Source: Falsiphaeobacter marinintestinus (lineage in GTDB: Bacteria > Pseudomonadota > Alphaproteobacteria > Rhodobacterales > Rhodobacteraceae). From it: DNA of 64,000 nucleotides. The notes under the pieces are model-generated. The model worked only from the letters and a program-made list of their open reading frames with translations. It was not told where the DNA came from and did not search any database. Within the stretch, counting starts at the first letter, position 1. Each line of letters opens with the position of its first letter. A program made the position numbers and the translations under genes. Positions 45,498 through 55,359 of the stretch are shown piece by piece. The stretch is taken from positions 1 through 64,000 of the forward strand of contig NZ_VOGO01000004.1 in assembly GCF_007923355.1 (NCBI RefSeq). The letters run 5' to 3'.

Positions 45498-46613
45498 TCA
45501 GGACAGGATCTTGCGGAACCGCACAAGGACCAGAGCAACGGCAACCGACGCCATCGCGGCAATGGCCAGCAGCTCTGGATACACCAGTTCAATCCCGCTG
45601 CCGCGATACAGAACCGATTGCGCGAACGATACGAAATGCGTGGCCGGATTGACCCATTGCATAAGGATGCGCAGCCAGTCGGGCATGGACTCCAGCGGAG
45701 TCACGCCACCCGACAGAAGGTACAAGATGATGATCACCGGGATCACCAGCAATCCGAACTGACCCATGTTGCGGGTAAAGCTGGCCACCATCAGGCCCAG
45801 CGACCCGACCGCGACGACGTACAGACCGGCCCCAAGGACGTAGAGCGCCAGAGATCCCGAAACCGGGACGCCCATAAGTCCCTCGACCACGATGATCAGG
45901 CTCAGCACCGACGCCACCAGAATGACCAGACCTGTCGCCGCGATCTTGGACAGAACGATCTCGTGTGGGCGCACTGGCATTACCATGACATGTTCGATTG
46001 TGCCGTGTTCACGTTCGCGGATCATCGAGGACCCTGACAGGATCAGCATCAGCACAGTCACGTTGCTCATCAATTGCATGACGGATGAGAACCACATGGC
46101 CGTCGTGTTGGGGTTAAAGCGGTTGCGAAACACCACATCCACCAAGGAACTGTCGCTTTCACCTGGTGTCAGGTATTCTGTGATTTCCTGCGCCAGTAGC
46201 TGCGCCATATAGGTCGATCCGGTCCCGGCAAAGGCAACGGCAGTCGCATCGGCCAGCAGCAGCACGGTCGCTTCTTTACCTGCCCGCAGATCGCGTTCGA
46301 ACCGGGGCGGAATGCTGACCACCAGCACATATTTTCCATCCAGTTGCGCCTGATCGGCTTCTTTGGGGCTGAGCAGAATAGGGGTCGTAAACAGCGGCGC
46401 CTGAATGGAATCGATCAGGCGGGCCGACAATTGGCTGTGATCTTCGTCCACAACGGCGACTGACAGATCGCGCACCTCGGTTGATGCGGCCTGTGACACC
46501 AGCCAGACGGCGGCCGAAAACACATAGATGATCAGCACGATCATCAGCGTGTCGCCCCGGATCGCACGCAGCTCTTTCATGGTCAGGCGCAGCGTGTTCA
46601 GCAAATTTCGCAT
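45498..46613 (-). CDS. ABC-2 type export permease
   Basis: The product has 371 residues. The N-terminal helix (MIVLIIYVFSAAVWLV) is followed by a large outer domain and a bundle of helices from about residue 175 (SSVMQLMSNVTVLMLILSGS, REREHGTIEHVMVMPVRPHE). This is the YhhJ/YbhR/YbhS type. The start lies two bases beyond the stop of the ABC fusion gene, so both are co-transcribed. It builds the membrane part of a tripartite exporter. Confidence 0.85.
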   Translation of the reverse strand: MRNLLNTLRLTMKELRAIRGDTLMIVLIIYVFSAAVWLVSQAASTEVRDLSVAVVDEDHSQLSARLIDSIQAPLFTTPILLSPKEADQAQLDGKYVLVVSIPPRFERDLRAGKEATVLLLADATAVAFAGTGSTYMAQLLAQEITEYLTPGESDSSLVDVVFRNRFNPNTTAMWFSSVMQLMSNVTVLMLILSGSSMIREREHGTIEHVMVMPVRPHEIVLSKIAATGLVILVASVLSLIIVVEGLMGVPVSGSLALYVLGAGLYVVAVGSLGLMVASFTRNMGQFGLLVIPVIIILYLLSGGVTPLESMPDWLRILMQWVNPATHFVSFAQSVLYRGSGIELVYPELLAIAAMASVAVALVLVRFRKILS

Positions 46614-46615
46614 CC

Positions 46616-49327
46616 TCACGCCTCCTGCTTGCGCAGTCCGACGACTGCAACGGCCAGATAGGCCAGACAAAAGACCCCCAGCATGATCAGATTGGCCGAA
46701 ACATCCGCAAATTCGTACGCTTTCAGCGACGTGCCCACCGACACCTGCTGGAACCACGCGCCGGGAAAGGACAGCCCGATCAGCCGCGCAGATGTGTCCA
46801 GCGTCGACACCGGCAGGATCAGACCCGAGAAATTCACCGTCGGAATGATCGACAGCACTGCGGTTGCAAACACCGCCGACACCTGCGTGCGCGTAATCGA
46901 GGACATCGCCTGACCAAATCCGGTGGTCGCGGTCACATACAGCAAGGCCGCCAAAGCCAACGCCGGAAAGGAGCCGGTGAACGGCACGCCGAACACAACG
47001 CGACCGATGGCATACAGCACCCAGAAGCTGAACCAGGATACCGCGACATAGGGCAATTGCTTGCCGATCAGAAATTCGAACCGGCGTACCGGGGTCGAGC
47101 GGAAATTGGCAATGGTGCCGGTTTCCTTTTCCCGCACCACGCTGATCGTGGACATGATCGCCGGGATCAGCATCAACACCAGCATCAGAGCAGACGGCAC
47201 CATGGCATAGGCGCTTTTGAACGCCTGATTGTACTTGTATCGTGTCTCGATCGACGCCGAACTGGTTTCGGTCCCACCCGATTCCGTTGTCAGAATTCCG
47301 GAAAACCAGCTGAGCAGCCCAATCGCATACCCACGCGCAGTGTCTGATCTGAACGGCATTGACCCGTCGATCCACAAGGAGACTTCAGGGGTGAAATCGG
47401 ATTGATACAGGCCCTTGCCAAACCCATCGGGGACTTCCATCGCGACAGTCAGGTCGCCGCGCCCCATCCTCTGGTCAAGCTCGGCATTGGTTGCGAAATC
47501 ATCTTGCTGTTCGAATTGGGGGATCGACGAAAACGCCTCGATCAGGCGGCGGCTTTCGGGGCTGCGGTCCTGATCGTTGACGGCAAAGCTGATCTTGTCG
47601 ACGTCGAATGAAATCCCGAAACCGATGGTCACCAGCAGGATGACAGGCCCGGCAAGGGCAAAGAACATCCGGATCGGATCGCGGATCAGTTCCAGTGTTT
47701 CGCGCCACGTGTGCGCCCACAACCGCGTTGCCGACTCGCGCACGGCCCCGACCGGAGCTGTTTGCGACGTGATCACAGGCAATTCTGTATCGCGACCTTC
47801 GTCAGGGCTTTCTTCTTTCAGCCGCTCGACAAACGCATCCTCAAGCGACGCCGCTGCGTGCCGTTCGACGATCTCGGCAGGGCTGCCGACATCCAGAACC
47901 CGCCCGGCATGCATCAGAGAAATCCGGTCGCAGCGTTCAGCTTCGTTCATGAAGTGGGTCGAGATAAAGATCGTGACGCCGTCGTCGCGCGACAGTGAAA
48001 TCAACTTTCGCCAGAAGGCATCCCGCGCCACCGGATCGACGCCGGATGTCGGCTCGTCCAAAATCAGGATGCGCGGTTCGTGGATCACGGCGACCGCCAG
48101 TTGCAGGCGCTGACGGATGCCTAGCGGCAGGCTTTCCGGCGCAGAGGCGGCCACCTCGTCCAGCTCGAACTCCTCCAGCACCGCCTTGATCCGCCCGGCG
48201 CGGGCGCTGGCGGGCAGCCCATAAAGCTTGGCATGCAGCTCAAGGTTCTGGCGCACGGTCAGTTCGCCATACAGCGAAAACCCCTGCGACATGTACCCGA
48301 TGTGCTGTCGCGCCTCCATATCCGAGGCCAGCAGGGGTTCGCCAAACAACTCGGACGTGCCACTGGTTGGGGCCAAAAGCCCGGTCAGCATCTTCATCGT
48401 CGTGGATTTGCCGCAGCCGTTCGACCCCAGGAAACCAAAGATCTCGCCCTCGGGAATGGTAAAGCTGACATTATCCACCGCAGTGAAATCGCCAAACTTG
48501 CGCGTCAGCCCATTGGCCTGAATCGCGGGTGGCCCGCTATCCGACTTCTGTCGTGGACGCAGAGTGACCCCGGCATCCTTCCCATCACTGTCCGGCAAAA
48601 GCCGCACAAATGCCTGCTCCAGCGTGTCACTGCCCGTACTTTGGCGCAACTCTGCAGGCGCGCCGGTGGCGATGACCGCGCCGTCGTTCACGGCGGCCAG
48701 CCAGTCGAACCGCTCGGCCTCTTCCATATAGGCGGTGGCGACCAGCACGCTCATGTTGTCCAGCTGGTCCCGGATCTTGTTGATCAGATCCCAGAACTGG
48801 CGGCGCGACAGCGGGTCGACCCCGGTGGTGGGTTCATCAAGGATCAGCAGTTCGGGGTCGTGGATCAGCGCCGAACACAGGCTCAGCTTTTGCTTCATGC
48901 CCCCCGACAGCTTGCCCGCCGGGCGGTCAGGAAACGGCGCCAGCCCGGTTGCGTCCAGCAGCATATCGATCCGGTCGGCGCGTTCCTGCGGCCTTTGCCC
49001 GAACAACCGCCCAAAGAAATCAAGGTTCTCGCGCACGCTGAGCGTTGGATACAGGTTTCGCCCCAGGCCTTGCGGCATATACGCAACCCGTGCCCCCAAG
49101 GCGCTGCGGGCCTGCCGGTCGCCCATGTCGTGACCCAGAACCGAGATCTGGCCCTGCTGCAGTTTTCGCACACCCGCGATCAGCCCCAGCATGGTCGACT
49201 TTCCAACCCCATCCGGCCCGATCAGCCCAGCCATCTGCCCGGCCGGGATATCGATGGACACGTCGTGCAGGGCGTTCACGCCGCCGTAGACATGCGAAAC
49301 CTGTTCGATCCGGGCGACATGCTCCAT
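46616..49327 (-). CDS. ABC exporter with two ATPase domains and a permease fused (RbbA/YhiH-like)
   Basis: The product has 903 residues. ATPase 1 is at about 1-230 (Walker A GPDGVGKST, signature LSGGMKQKL, Walker B LILDEPTTGVDP). ATPase 2 is at about 275-500 (Walker A GSNGCGKST, degenerate signature LPLGIRQRL, Walker B LILDEPTSGVDP). An ABC-2 permease domain covers about 540-903 (FALAGPVILLVTIGFGISF, VREKETGTIANFRSTPVRRF). The degenerate second signature is common in this subfamily. It starts after the HlyD-type gene and is followed by a separate permease, so the complex has a periplasmic adaptor, two ATPases and two permeases. The exported compound is unknown. Confidence 0.85.
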   Translation of the reverse strand: MEHVARIEQVSHVYGGVNALHDVSIDIPAGQMAGLIGPDGVGKSTMLGLIAGVRKLQQGQISVLGHDMGDRQARSALGARVAYMPQGLGRNLYPTLSVRENLDFFGRLFGQRPQERADRIDMLLDATGLAPFPDRPAGKLSGGMKQKLSLCSALIHDPELLILDEPTTGVDPLSRRQFWDLINKIRDQLDNMSVLVATAYMEEAERFDWLAAVNDGAVIATGAPAELRQSTGSDTLEQAFVRLLPDSDGKDAGVTLRPRQKSDSGPPAIQANGLTRKFGDFTAVDNVSFTIPEGEIFGFLGSNGCGKSTTMKMLTGLLAPTSGTSELFGEPLLASDMEARQHIGYMSQGFSLYGELTVRQNLELHAKLYGLPASARAGRIKAVLEEFELDEVAASAPESLPLGIRQRLQLAVAVIHEPRILILDEPTSGVDPVARDAFWRKLISLSRDDGVTIFISTHFMNEAERCDRISLMHAGRVLDVGSPAEIVERHAAASLEDAFVERLKEESPDEGRDTELPVITSQTAPVGAVRESATRLWAHTWRETLELIRDPIRMFFALAGPVILLVTIGFGISFDVDKISFAVNDQDRSPESRRLIEAFSSIPQFEQQDDFATNAELDQRMGRGDLTVAMEVPDGFGKGLYQSDFTPEVSLWIDGSMPFRSDTARGYAIGLLSWFSGILTTESGGTETSSASIETRYKYNQAFKSAYAMVPSALMLVLMLIPAIMSTISVVREKETGTIANFRSTPVRRFEFLIGKQLPYVAVSWFSFWVLYAIGRVVFGVPFTGSFPALALAALLYVTATTGFGQAMSSITRTQVSAVFATAVLSIIPTVNFSGLILPVSTLDTSARLIGLSFPGAWFQQVSVGTSLKAYEFADVSANLIMLGVFCLAYLAVAVVGLRKQEA

Positions 49328-49334
49328 GCTCGGA

Positions 49335-50414
49335 TCAGTCCGGCAGATTGACAGTCAGGTGATCCGGCCAGGGCGTGCCGGTATCTGTCCGCACGAACCC
49401 GATGCCACGCACACCGGTCTTGATCTCTTGTTCGAACTTGGCCAGCAGGTCGCGCGGCACGGTCAGCTTGACCCGAAACACCAGCTCTTCGCGCTGTTCT
49501 TCGGTCTCGACACTTTTGGGAGTGAACTGAGACAGCGGTGATACAAAGGTGATCTGTGCCGGAATGACAAATTCCGGAACCGGGTCCATGACCAGCCGTG
49601 CTTCGTCACCAATGGCAAGGGTGCCCACCACGGCGGCAGGCAGGTACAGATTCATGTACACATCCGACAGATCCAGCATGGTCACGATGGGCGTGCCAGC
49701 GGCCACGACTTCTCCGGGTTCCTGCAACCGGTACAGGATGCGCCCCCGCAGCGGCGATTTGATTGTCAGGTCATCATGGGCCAGCACAACCTGTTCTGCG
49801 TCGGCCTCGCTGACGGCGATCAGGGCTTCGGCGTCGGTGATCTGCGCCTTGGCCATCGCCACCGTTGCCTTGGCACTGGTCAGCGTGTTGGTCGCGTCGT
49901 CTAGCAGAACCTGCGCCACTGTCCCACTGGATTTCAGTTTGACGGTGCGGTCGTAGTTCGTCTGCGCCACGGCCAGCGCGCTTTCGGCCTGCATCAGCGT
50001 GGCTTCGGCCACTGATTTGGTTGCTTTCGTGTGCAAAATCGCGGCCTTGGCCGCGTTTACCTTGGCCGCAGCATCTGCGGTGTCCAGCTGAGCGATCACC
50101 TCTTGCGCCGTGACGATATCGCCTTCGCGTACGTTCACAGAGTCAATACGCCCGGCATACTTCGTTGCGACGTTCACGGTCTGCACTTCGACCCGACCGT
50201 TGGAATGATAAATTCCGTCCTGTTCGCGGCTTTTCCCAAATTTCTCCAGAATCGCTTCGAAGGGCGATTCGGCAGCGACCGGGGCACTGGTCACAAGGCC
50301 GGTTGAAAACACCGAAAGCACAGCAATCAGGGACCAGCGGGCAATTGTCTTGGCACCACGGGTCAAGCGCTGCCCTGGCTTAAGAAAATCAGTCATTTCA
50401 CAAGTTGAAAGCAT
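49335..50414 (-). CDS. HlyD-family periplasmic adaptor
   Basis: The product has 359 residues. The start at 50414 follows GGGAGTGAAGGA. It has an N-terminal membrane anchor or signal (WSLIAVLSVFSTGLV), a biotinyl-lipoyl half-motif (VATKYAGRIDSVNVREGDIV), a coiled-coil hairpin (AAKAAILHTKATKSVAEATL onwards) and a barrel domain (KSPLRGRILYRLQEPGEVVA). It couples the inner-membrane ABC complex to an outer-membrane channel. It is the first gene of the three-gene exporter operon, and its stop is 7 bases before the ABC gene. Confidence 0.85.
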   Translation of the reverse strand: MLSTCEMTDFLKPGQRLTRGAKTIARWSLIAVLSVFSTGLVTSAPVAAESPFEAILEKFGKSREQDGIYHSNGRVEVQTVNVATKYAGRIDSVNVREGDIVTAQEVIAQLDTADAAAKVNAAKAAILHTKATKSVAEATLMQAESALAVAQTNYDRTVKLKSSGTVAQVLLDDATNTLTSAKATVAMAKAQITDAEALIAVSEADAEQVVLAHDDLTIKSPLRGRILYRLQEPGEVVAAGTPIVTMLDLSDVYMNLYLPAAVVGTLAIGDEARLVMDPVPEFVIPAQITFVSPLSQFTPKSVETEEQREELVFRVKLTVPRDLLAKFEQEIKTGVRGIGFVRTDTGTPWPDHLTVNLPD

Positions 50415-50769
50415 CGTCCTTCACTCCCTGGCCTTAAAATCTGTAGCGCACCGGCGATATGTGATGCATCGGGAAAAACTGACGTGGTCCTTACGCCTGT
50501 GTCACGGCGCACAAAAGAACGCGCTTGGAATATCCGCTATGCATATTGACCGTACCACGATTGGCTGACGCACCTAGGCGCGGCAAAGTGTTTCGGGGCC
50601 AGTTTGCACTGCGAGATATCCAGACTGCACAACGGCTAAGCAGGCACAGGTTCGGGGGTACGCATATTTTCGGTCGGATTGTCACAACACCGTTATATGA
50701 TGCTGGCATCAGACCACGGCATGACCCGGCACATGTCGGGGGCGTCACTTATGTATCTGGAGATAGCCA
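50415..50769. promoter_or_regulatory. Divergent promoter region of exporter operon and PhoX-like gene
   Basis: These 355 bp lie between two divergent genes. They must hold both promoters. No regulator binding site, such as a clear Pho box with two CTGTCAT-like repeats, was seen. A weak ribosome site, GGAG, sits just before 50770. Confidence 0.4.
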
Positions 50770-52338
50770 ATGAAGGCCCATCGCGCATCCGTTGCAGCAG
50801 TCTTGCTGGGAACCACCTTGATAGCCACCACCGCTTACGCGGAGTCCCTGACCCGGGTGGCCACCGTGCCGCTGAAAGCAGAGATCACTGGCATGTATGA
50901 AGTTGGGCCTGACCTGTTCTTCAACATCCAGCACCCGCTCAAAGATCTGGGGAACGAATACGCCAAGGCGTCGGTCGGCGTCATATCAAACGTCAACTGG
51001 GCTGCGGGCGAACAGCCCGTACCGACCGATGACGCAGGCAAATCCGTTGTCTTGTCGACTCTGGGCGATTATCAGATCCTGATGCAGGAAGGCGACGCCG
51101 GCAAAATCGGTGTCATCAAATCGATCGCTGGCGAAGATCTGATCGTGTCGAACGATCCTGATTTCAACGGCTTCCTGCCGACGGGCGACGACGCCGGGTT
51201 TCTGTTCACCAACTGGGAAAACCGCCCCGGCGGCATGTCCCGCGCCATGATGAGTCGCGCTGGCGATGGCACATGGTCGGTCGACATGAACAAGACCGAT
51301 ATGATCGACTTTGCGTCGGTCAAAGGCACCTGGGTCAATTGCTTTGGCACGATGTCGCCGTGGAGCACACCGCTGACGTCGGAGGAGTTGTATTTCGACT
51401 CCACCGCAGACTGGAACAACCCTGAATACAAATACATCGAAGACAACAAGATGCTGGCCAGATATCTGGGCAACGGCCAGTATCCGAACCCTTATGACTA
51501 TGGCTATATCGTCGAAATCACGGATCCCGCCGGGTCGGCCACGCCGGTCAAGCAGTTCGCCATGGGCCGCTATAGCCACGAAAACACAGTTGTCATGCCC
51601 GACATGAAAACTGCCTATCTGTCAGATGATGGCACGGGCGTTGTGTTCTATAAGTTCATTGCAGACACCGCTGGCGACCTGTCTTCGGGTACACTGTATG
51701 CCGCCAGGATCACCCAACTGGGTGGCGCGGGTGCCGCCAGTGCTGACACCGAGTTGCAGATATCATGGATAGAGCTGGCGCATGGCACCAACGAAGAAAT
51801 CCAAGGCTGGATCCGCGACTATGACGGCATCGGCATGGACGACTACAAGGCGGGTGAAACCAACTATATCAGCGACGCCGAGATTGCGGCCTGGGCCGCG
51901 GGCGACGCCGCTGACAACCGCGTGCCGTTCCTTGAGTCGCGTAAAGCGGCTGTCGCCAAGGGCGCAACCGGCGAATTCCGAAAGATGGAAGGCGTGAACA
52001 TCAACTATGCAGGGGCGGCCAACGGCTCCGTGCCGTTCATGTACATGGCGATGTCGTCGATCGGTAAAACCATGTCCGATGGCGAAGGTCATATCGATCT
52101 GGCCGAGAACAAGTGCGGCGTTGTTTACGAGATGAAGCTGGATGCCAACTATAACGTCGGCAAAATGGTCCCGGTTGTGGCCGGTCACGGGTACAACAAA
52201 GACAACAAGCCGAACGCCTGCCCGGTCGGGTCGGTGTCGAACCCTGACAACCTGATCGTTCTGGCTGACGGGGCCGTGGTGATCGGCGAGGACACGGGCA
52301 ACCATGAAAACAACGCCATGTGGATCTGGCGCAAGTAA
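50770..52338 (+). CDS. PhoX-like phosphatase family protein (DUF839)
   Basis: The product has 522 residues with a Sec-type signal peptide ending ATTAYA (residue 24). The mature part is a DUF839/PhoX beta-propeller: GRYSHENTVVMPDMKTAYLS, DDGTGVVFYKFIADTAGDLS, DNLIVLADGAVVIGEDTGNH. Classical PhoX enzymes use Fe and Ca at the active site and have a twin-Arg signal; here the signal lacks a twin-Arg. It is therefore likely a periplasmic phosphatase relative, with the phosphoesterase role unproven. A terminator follows directly, so it is a one-gene unit apart from the iron-related operon downstream. Confidence 0.75.
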   Translation: MKAHRASVAAVLLGTTLIATTAYAESLTRVATVPLKAEITGMYEVGPDLFFNIQHPLKDLGNEYAKASVGVISNVNWAAGEQPVPTDDAGKSVVLSTLGDYQILMQEGDAGKIGVIKSIAGEDLIVSNDPDFNGFLPTGDDAGFLFTNWENRPGGMSRAMMSRAGDGTWSVDMNKTDMIDFASVKGTWVNCFGTMSPWSTPLTSEELYFDSTADWNNPEYKYIEDNKMLARYLGNGQYPNPYDYGYIVEITDPAGSATPVKQFAMGRYSHENTVVMPDMKTAYLSDDGTGVVFYKFIADTAGDLSSGTLYAARITQLGGAGAASADTELQISWIELAHGTNEEIQGWIRDYDGIGMDDYKAGETNYISDAEIAAWAAGDAADNRVPFLESRKAAVAKGATGEFRKMEGVNINYAGAANGSVPFMYMAMSSIGKTMSDGEGHIDLAENKCGVVYEMKLDANYNVGKMVPVVAGHGYNKDNKPNACPVGSVSNPDNLIVLADGAVVIGEDTGNHENNAMWIWRK

Positions 52339-52361
52339 AACACGCCTCAAGATGCGTAGTT

Positions 52362-52387
52362 AAGAGGGGCCTTTGGGCCCTTCTTTT
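52362..52387 (+). terminator. Rho-independent terminator after the PhoX-like gene
   Basis: AAGAGGGGCC and GGCCCTTCTT form a 10-bp stem with one G-T pair and a TTTG loop, and the right arm runs into TTTT. It separates the PhoX-like gene from the imelysin operon. The following 207 bp (to 52594) hold the promoter of that operon; no operator was recognised in it. Confidence 0.8.
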
Positions 52388-52594
52388 ACGCAAGCTTGCC
52401 AAAGCCTGACTTTTTTACTCGGTAAATGTTGTCATACTAAAACAGTCAAGATAAAAGGGGCTCAATCAAAGCAGCGCCCGGTCGCCCTATGGGCAGCCCG
52501 TCGTTGTCGATCCGCAGAGAAAAAACAGATCGGGCCAGGGCCTGTGATCGTTCGCCTCTCGCAGCAGCTAAACTCTTGATCTAGGGACAGACAC

Positions 52595-53839
52595 ATGAAG
52601 AACGCGCTTACCTCTCTCGGACTGGTGCTGGCGTTCAGCACCGCCGTGCATGCCGCCGACAAAGAGGCGGTCATCGACAATTACGCCAATATCGCGTTGG
52701 CCGGATATCAGGACAGTCTGGTTCAGGCGACCGCGCTGAAAGGTGCCATCGACGCACTTGTCTCTGCGCCGGGCGATGCCACGCTTTTGGCTGCACGAGC
52801 AGCCTGGGTCGAAGCCCGCGTGCCGTATCAGCAGACCGAAGCCTTCCGTTTTGGCAACCCGTCGGTCGACGCTTGGGAAGGCAAGGTAAACGCTTGGCCG
52901 CTGGACGAAGGTCTGATCGACTATGTTGACCCGCTGCTGGGTGGCAATGACGAAAACCCGTTCTCGCTTGCCAATATCGTCGCCAACCCTGCCATTGAAA
53001 TCTCGGGCGCTCAGCTGGATGCCGCACAGATCACGCCGGCCTTGCTGCAACAGTTGCATGAATTCGACGGGATCGAAGCCAACGTTGCCACCGGGTATCA
53101 CGCCATTGAATTCCTACTGTGGGGGCAAGACCTGAATGGCACCGACGCTGGCGCAGGCGCTCGCCCCGCGACCGATTTTGACACCGCGAACTGTACCGGC
53201 GGCAATTGCGGCCGCCGTGCGCAGTACCTTGTGGCCGCAGCCGATCTGCTGATCTCGGACCTTGAAGACGCCGTCGCGCTCTGGGTTGACGGTGGTCAGG
53301 CCCGCGCTGATCTGGCCGAAGGTGATGGTCTGGTGATGGCCTTCACCGGCATGGGGTCGCTGTCTTATGGCGAACAGGCGGGCGAGCGGATGAAGCTGGG
53401 CCTGCTGCTGCACGATCCCGAAGAAGAACATGACTGTTTCTCGGACAACACTCACAACAGCCACTACTATGATGGTCTGGGCATCCGGAATGTTTATACT
53501 GGTCGCTACGTCCGCATTGATGGTTCGGTTGTCGAAGGCCCGTCGCTGTATGACTACGTCGCGCAGCGCGATGCCGCACTGGCGGACGCCCTGTTGTCGG
53601 ATATGAACATGACAATGATGGCGCTGGGCGCGATCAAATCCACAGCCGAGGCCGGAACCGCCTATGACCAGATGCTGGCTGCAGGCAATGACGCCGGGAA
53701 CGCGCTGATCCAGGCCGGAATTGACGGGCTGGTCGCGCAAACCCGCAACATCGAACGCGCCGTCAAAGTTGTCGGCCTGGAAGGCGTATCCGTAGAAGGG
53801 TCCGATTCACTTGATAACGAATCTGAAGTCTTTAAATGA
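52595..53839 (+). CDS. Imelysin (IrpA-like, peptidase M75 family), active-motif copy
   Basis: The product has 414 residues with a signal peptide (residues 1-20, ending VHA). The imelysin motif GxHxxE is present as G-Y-H169-A-I-E172. Conserved AWVEARVPYQQTEAFRFGNP and VNAWPLDEGLIDYVD are also typical. Imelysins are periplasmic, iron-linked proteins; proteolysis is not firmly shown for most members. It is the first gene of a four-gene operon. The frame of the di-heme gene begins inside its last codons. Confidence 0.9.
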   Translation: MKNALTSLGLVLAFSTAVHAADKEAVIDNYANIALAGYQDSLVQATALKGAIDALVSAPGDATLLAARAAWVEARVPYQQTEAFRFGNPSVDAWEGKVNAWPLDEGLIDYVDPLLGGNDENPFSLANIVANPAIEISGAQLDAAQITPALLQQLHEFDGIEANVATGYHAIEFLLWGQDLNGTDAGAGARPATDFDTANCTGGNCGRRAQYLVAAADLLISDLEDAVALWVDGGQARADLAEGDGLVMAFTGMGSLSYGEQAGERMKLGLLLHDPEEEHDCFSDNTHNSHYYDGLGIRNVYTGRYVRIDGSVVEGPSLYDYVAQRDAALADALLSDMNMTMMALGAIKSTAEAGTAYDQMLAAGNDAGNALIQAGIDGLVAQTRNIERAVKVVGLEGVSVEGSDSLDNESEVFK

Positions 53840-55358
53840 CACCGGCCTGATCAGACCGGGCAGGGCAGGGGCGCTTGCCTTTGCCCTGATGGTCTGGACA
53901 TCATCAGCCTGTGCAGCGGGATGGGGGGAACCCCATCTCGCAATCGTTTCAAGATCTGAAAATGAAGCCGACCGGGTGGCTAGTGTCACGGCCCCCACAA
54001 GCGATTTCACCGCGCCGGAACAGTTCGAAACCCACCCCGCCGGGGCGGCCACCAGTTTTGAACCGGACACACAGGATGCGTTTTCCTTCCCCAGCGCCAA
54101 TATGTCGTTCGAGCGCGAGCTTGAGTTTGCCGTCGGCAACGGTCTGTTCAAGAAACTCTGGGTCACGGCTCCGGCGTCGACCCAAAGCAGCGACGGGCTG
54201 GGGCCATTGTTCAATGCCCGCGCCTGCCAGCAATGTCACATTCGCGACGGGCGCGGGCACCCACCCGAAGATAACGAAGATCCCGGCGTGTCCATGGTGC
54301 TGCGCCTGTCGATCCCGAAGGTCGACGGGGAGCATGACCTCAGCGCCAACGCGCCCGAGCCGACTTATGGCATCCAGCTTCAGGACAAATCCATCGCGGG
54401 AATTGCCGCCGAAGGCCGCCTGCATATCGACTATGAAACTGTCCCGGTGACGATGGGCGACGGCACCGTGGTGAACCTGCGCAAACCGACCTATTCGGTC
54501 GGCGCGCCTGCTTACGGCGACTTGCATCCCGACGTCCAGATCAGCCCCCGGATCGCGCCGCAAATGATCGGGCTTGGCCTGCTTGAAGCGATCCCCGAGG
54601 CTGACATCCTTGCCGCCGCAGATCCCGAAGACGCGGATGGCGACGGGATCAGTGGTCGCCCCAATCGCGTCTGGTCGAACGAGTACGGGCAATGGATGCT
54701 TGGCCGATTTGGTCACAAGGCCGGAGAGGCGACGATCAAAGCGCAATCCGCCAGCGCGTTTCTGGGCGACATGGGCCTGTCGACCCCGCTGACGCCCGAC
54801 AGCTGGGGCGATTGTTCGCCCGCGCAAGATAACTGCCGCCAAGCCCCCAATGGCAACAGTGGCGATGAACAGGTGGAAGTGTCGACGCAGGTGTTGGACC
54901 TTGTGACCTTCTATTCACGCAACCTGGCTGTGCCCGCGCGCCGTGCCGCTGACGCTCCTGAGGTTCTGAGGGGCAAATCGCTGTTCTATGCCGCCGGGTG
55001 TACCTCGTGCCACCGTCCCAAATTCGTTACGCACCGCCTGACCGATCAGCCCGAACAAAGCTTCCAGTTGATCTGGCCCTACAGCGACCTTTTGCTTCAC
55101 GACATGGGGCCGGGATTGGCCGACAATCGTACGGAATGGGACGCAAATGGGCAGGAATGGCGCACCGCGCCGCTTTGGGGGATTGGCATGACCAGAACGG
55201 TCAGCGGACATTCCTATTTCTTGCATGACGGGCGCGCGCGGTCTTTGCTAGAGGCGATCCTGTGGCACGGCGGTGAAGCCGAACCCGCCCGCGAAACCGT
55301 GCGAACCCTGTCGGCTGCGGATCGTGCAGCCCTTATCACCTATCTGGAGTCACTGTGA
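53811..55358 (+). CDS. Periplasmic di-heme c-type cytochrome (DUF1111, thiol-oxidoreductase-like)
   Basis: The product has 515 residues. The start is a TTG at 53811 overlapping the imelysin end, because no later start leaves a full signal peptide (ALAFALMVWTSSACAAG). Two heme c motifs are present, C139-QQ-C142-H143 and C397-TS-C400-H401. The body matches the DUF1111 di-heme family (RPNRVWSNEYGQWMLGRFGH, PLWGIGMTRTVSGHSYFLHD, GRARSLLEAILWHGGEAE). It probably moves electrons to or from iron in the periplasm as part of the imelysin system. It is flanked by two imelysins. Confidence 0.85.
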   Translation: MITNLKSLNDTGLIRPGRAGALAFALMVWTSSACAAGWGEPHLAIVSRSENEADRVASVTAPTSDFTAPEQFETHPAGAATSFEPDTQDAFSFPSANMSFERELEFAVGNGLFKKLWVTAPASTQSSDGLGPLFNARACQQCHIRDGRGHPPEDNEDPGVSMVLRLSIPKVDGEHDLSANAPEPTYGIQLQDKSIAGIAAEGRLHIDYETVPVTMGDGTVVNLRKPTYSVGAPAYGDLHPDVQISPRIAPQMIGLGLLEAIPEADILAAADPEDADGDGISGRPNRVWSNEYGQWMLGRFGHKAGEATIKAQSASAFLGDMGLSTPLTPDSWGDCSPAQDNCRQAPNGNSGDEQVEVSTQVLDLVTFYSRNLAVPARRAADAPEVLRGKSLFYAAGCTSCHRPKFVTHRLTDQPEQSFQLIWPYSDLLLHDMGPGLADNRTEWDANGQEWRTAPLWGIGMTRTVSGHSYFLHDGRARSLLEAILWHGGEAEPARETVRTLSAADRAALITYLESL

Positions 55359-55359
55359 C

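Noticed and set aside
45498-47375. A 625-codon open frame covering the ABC-2 permease
   Set aside because: Only the part from 46613 has permease homology. The rest is antiphase to the ABC fusion gene on the same strand.
50690-50769. Pho box before the PhoX-like gene
   Set aside because: No pair of CTGTCAT-like repeats with proper spacing was found.
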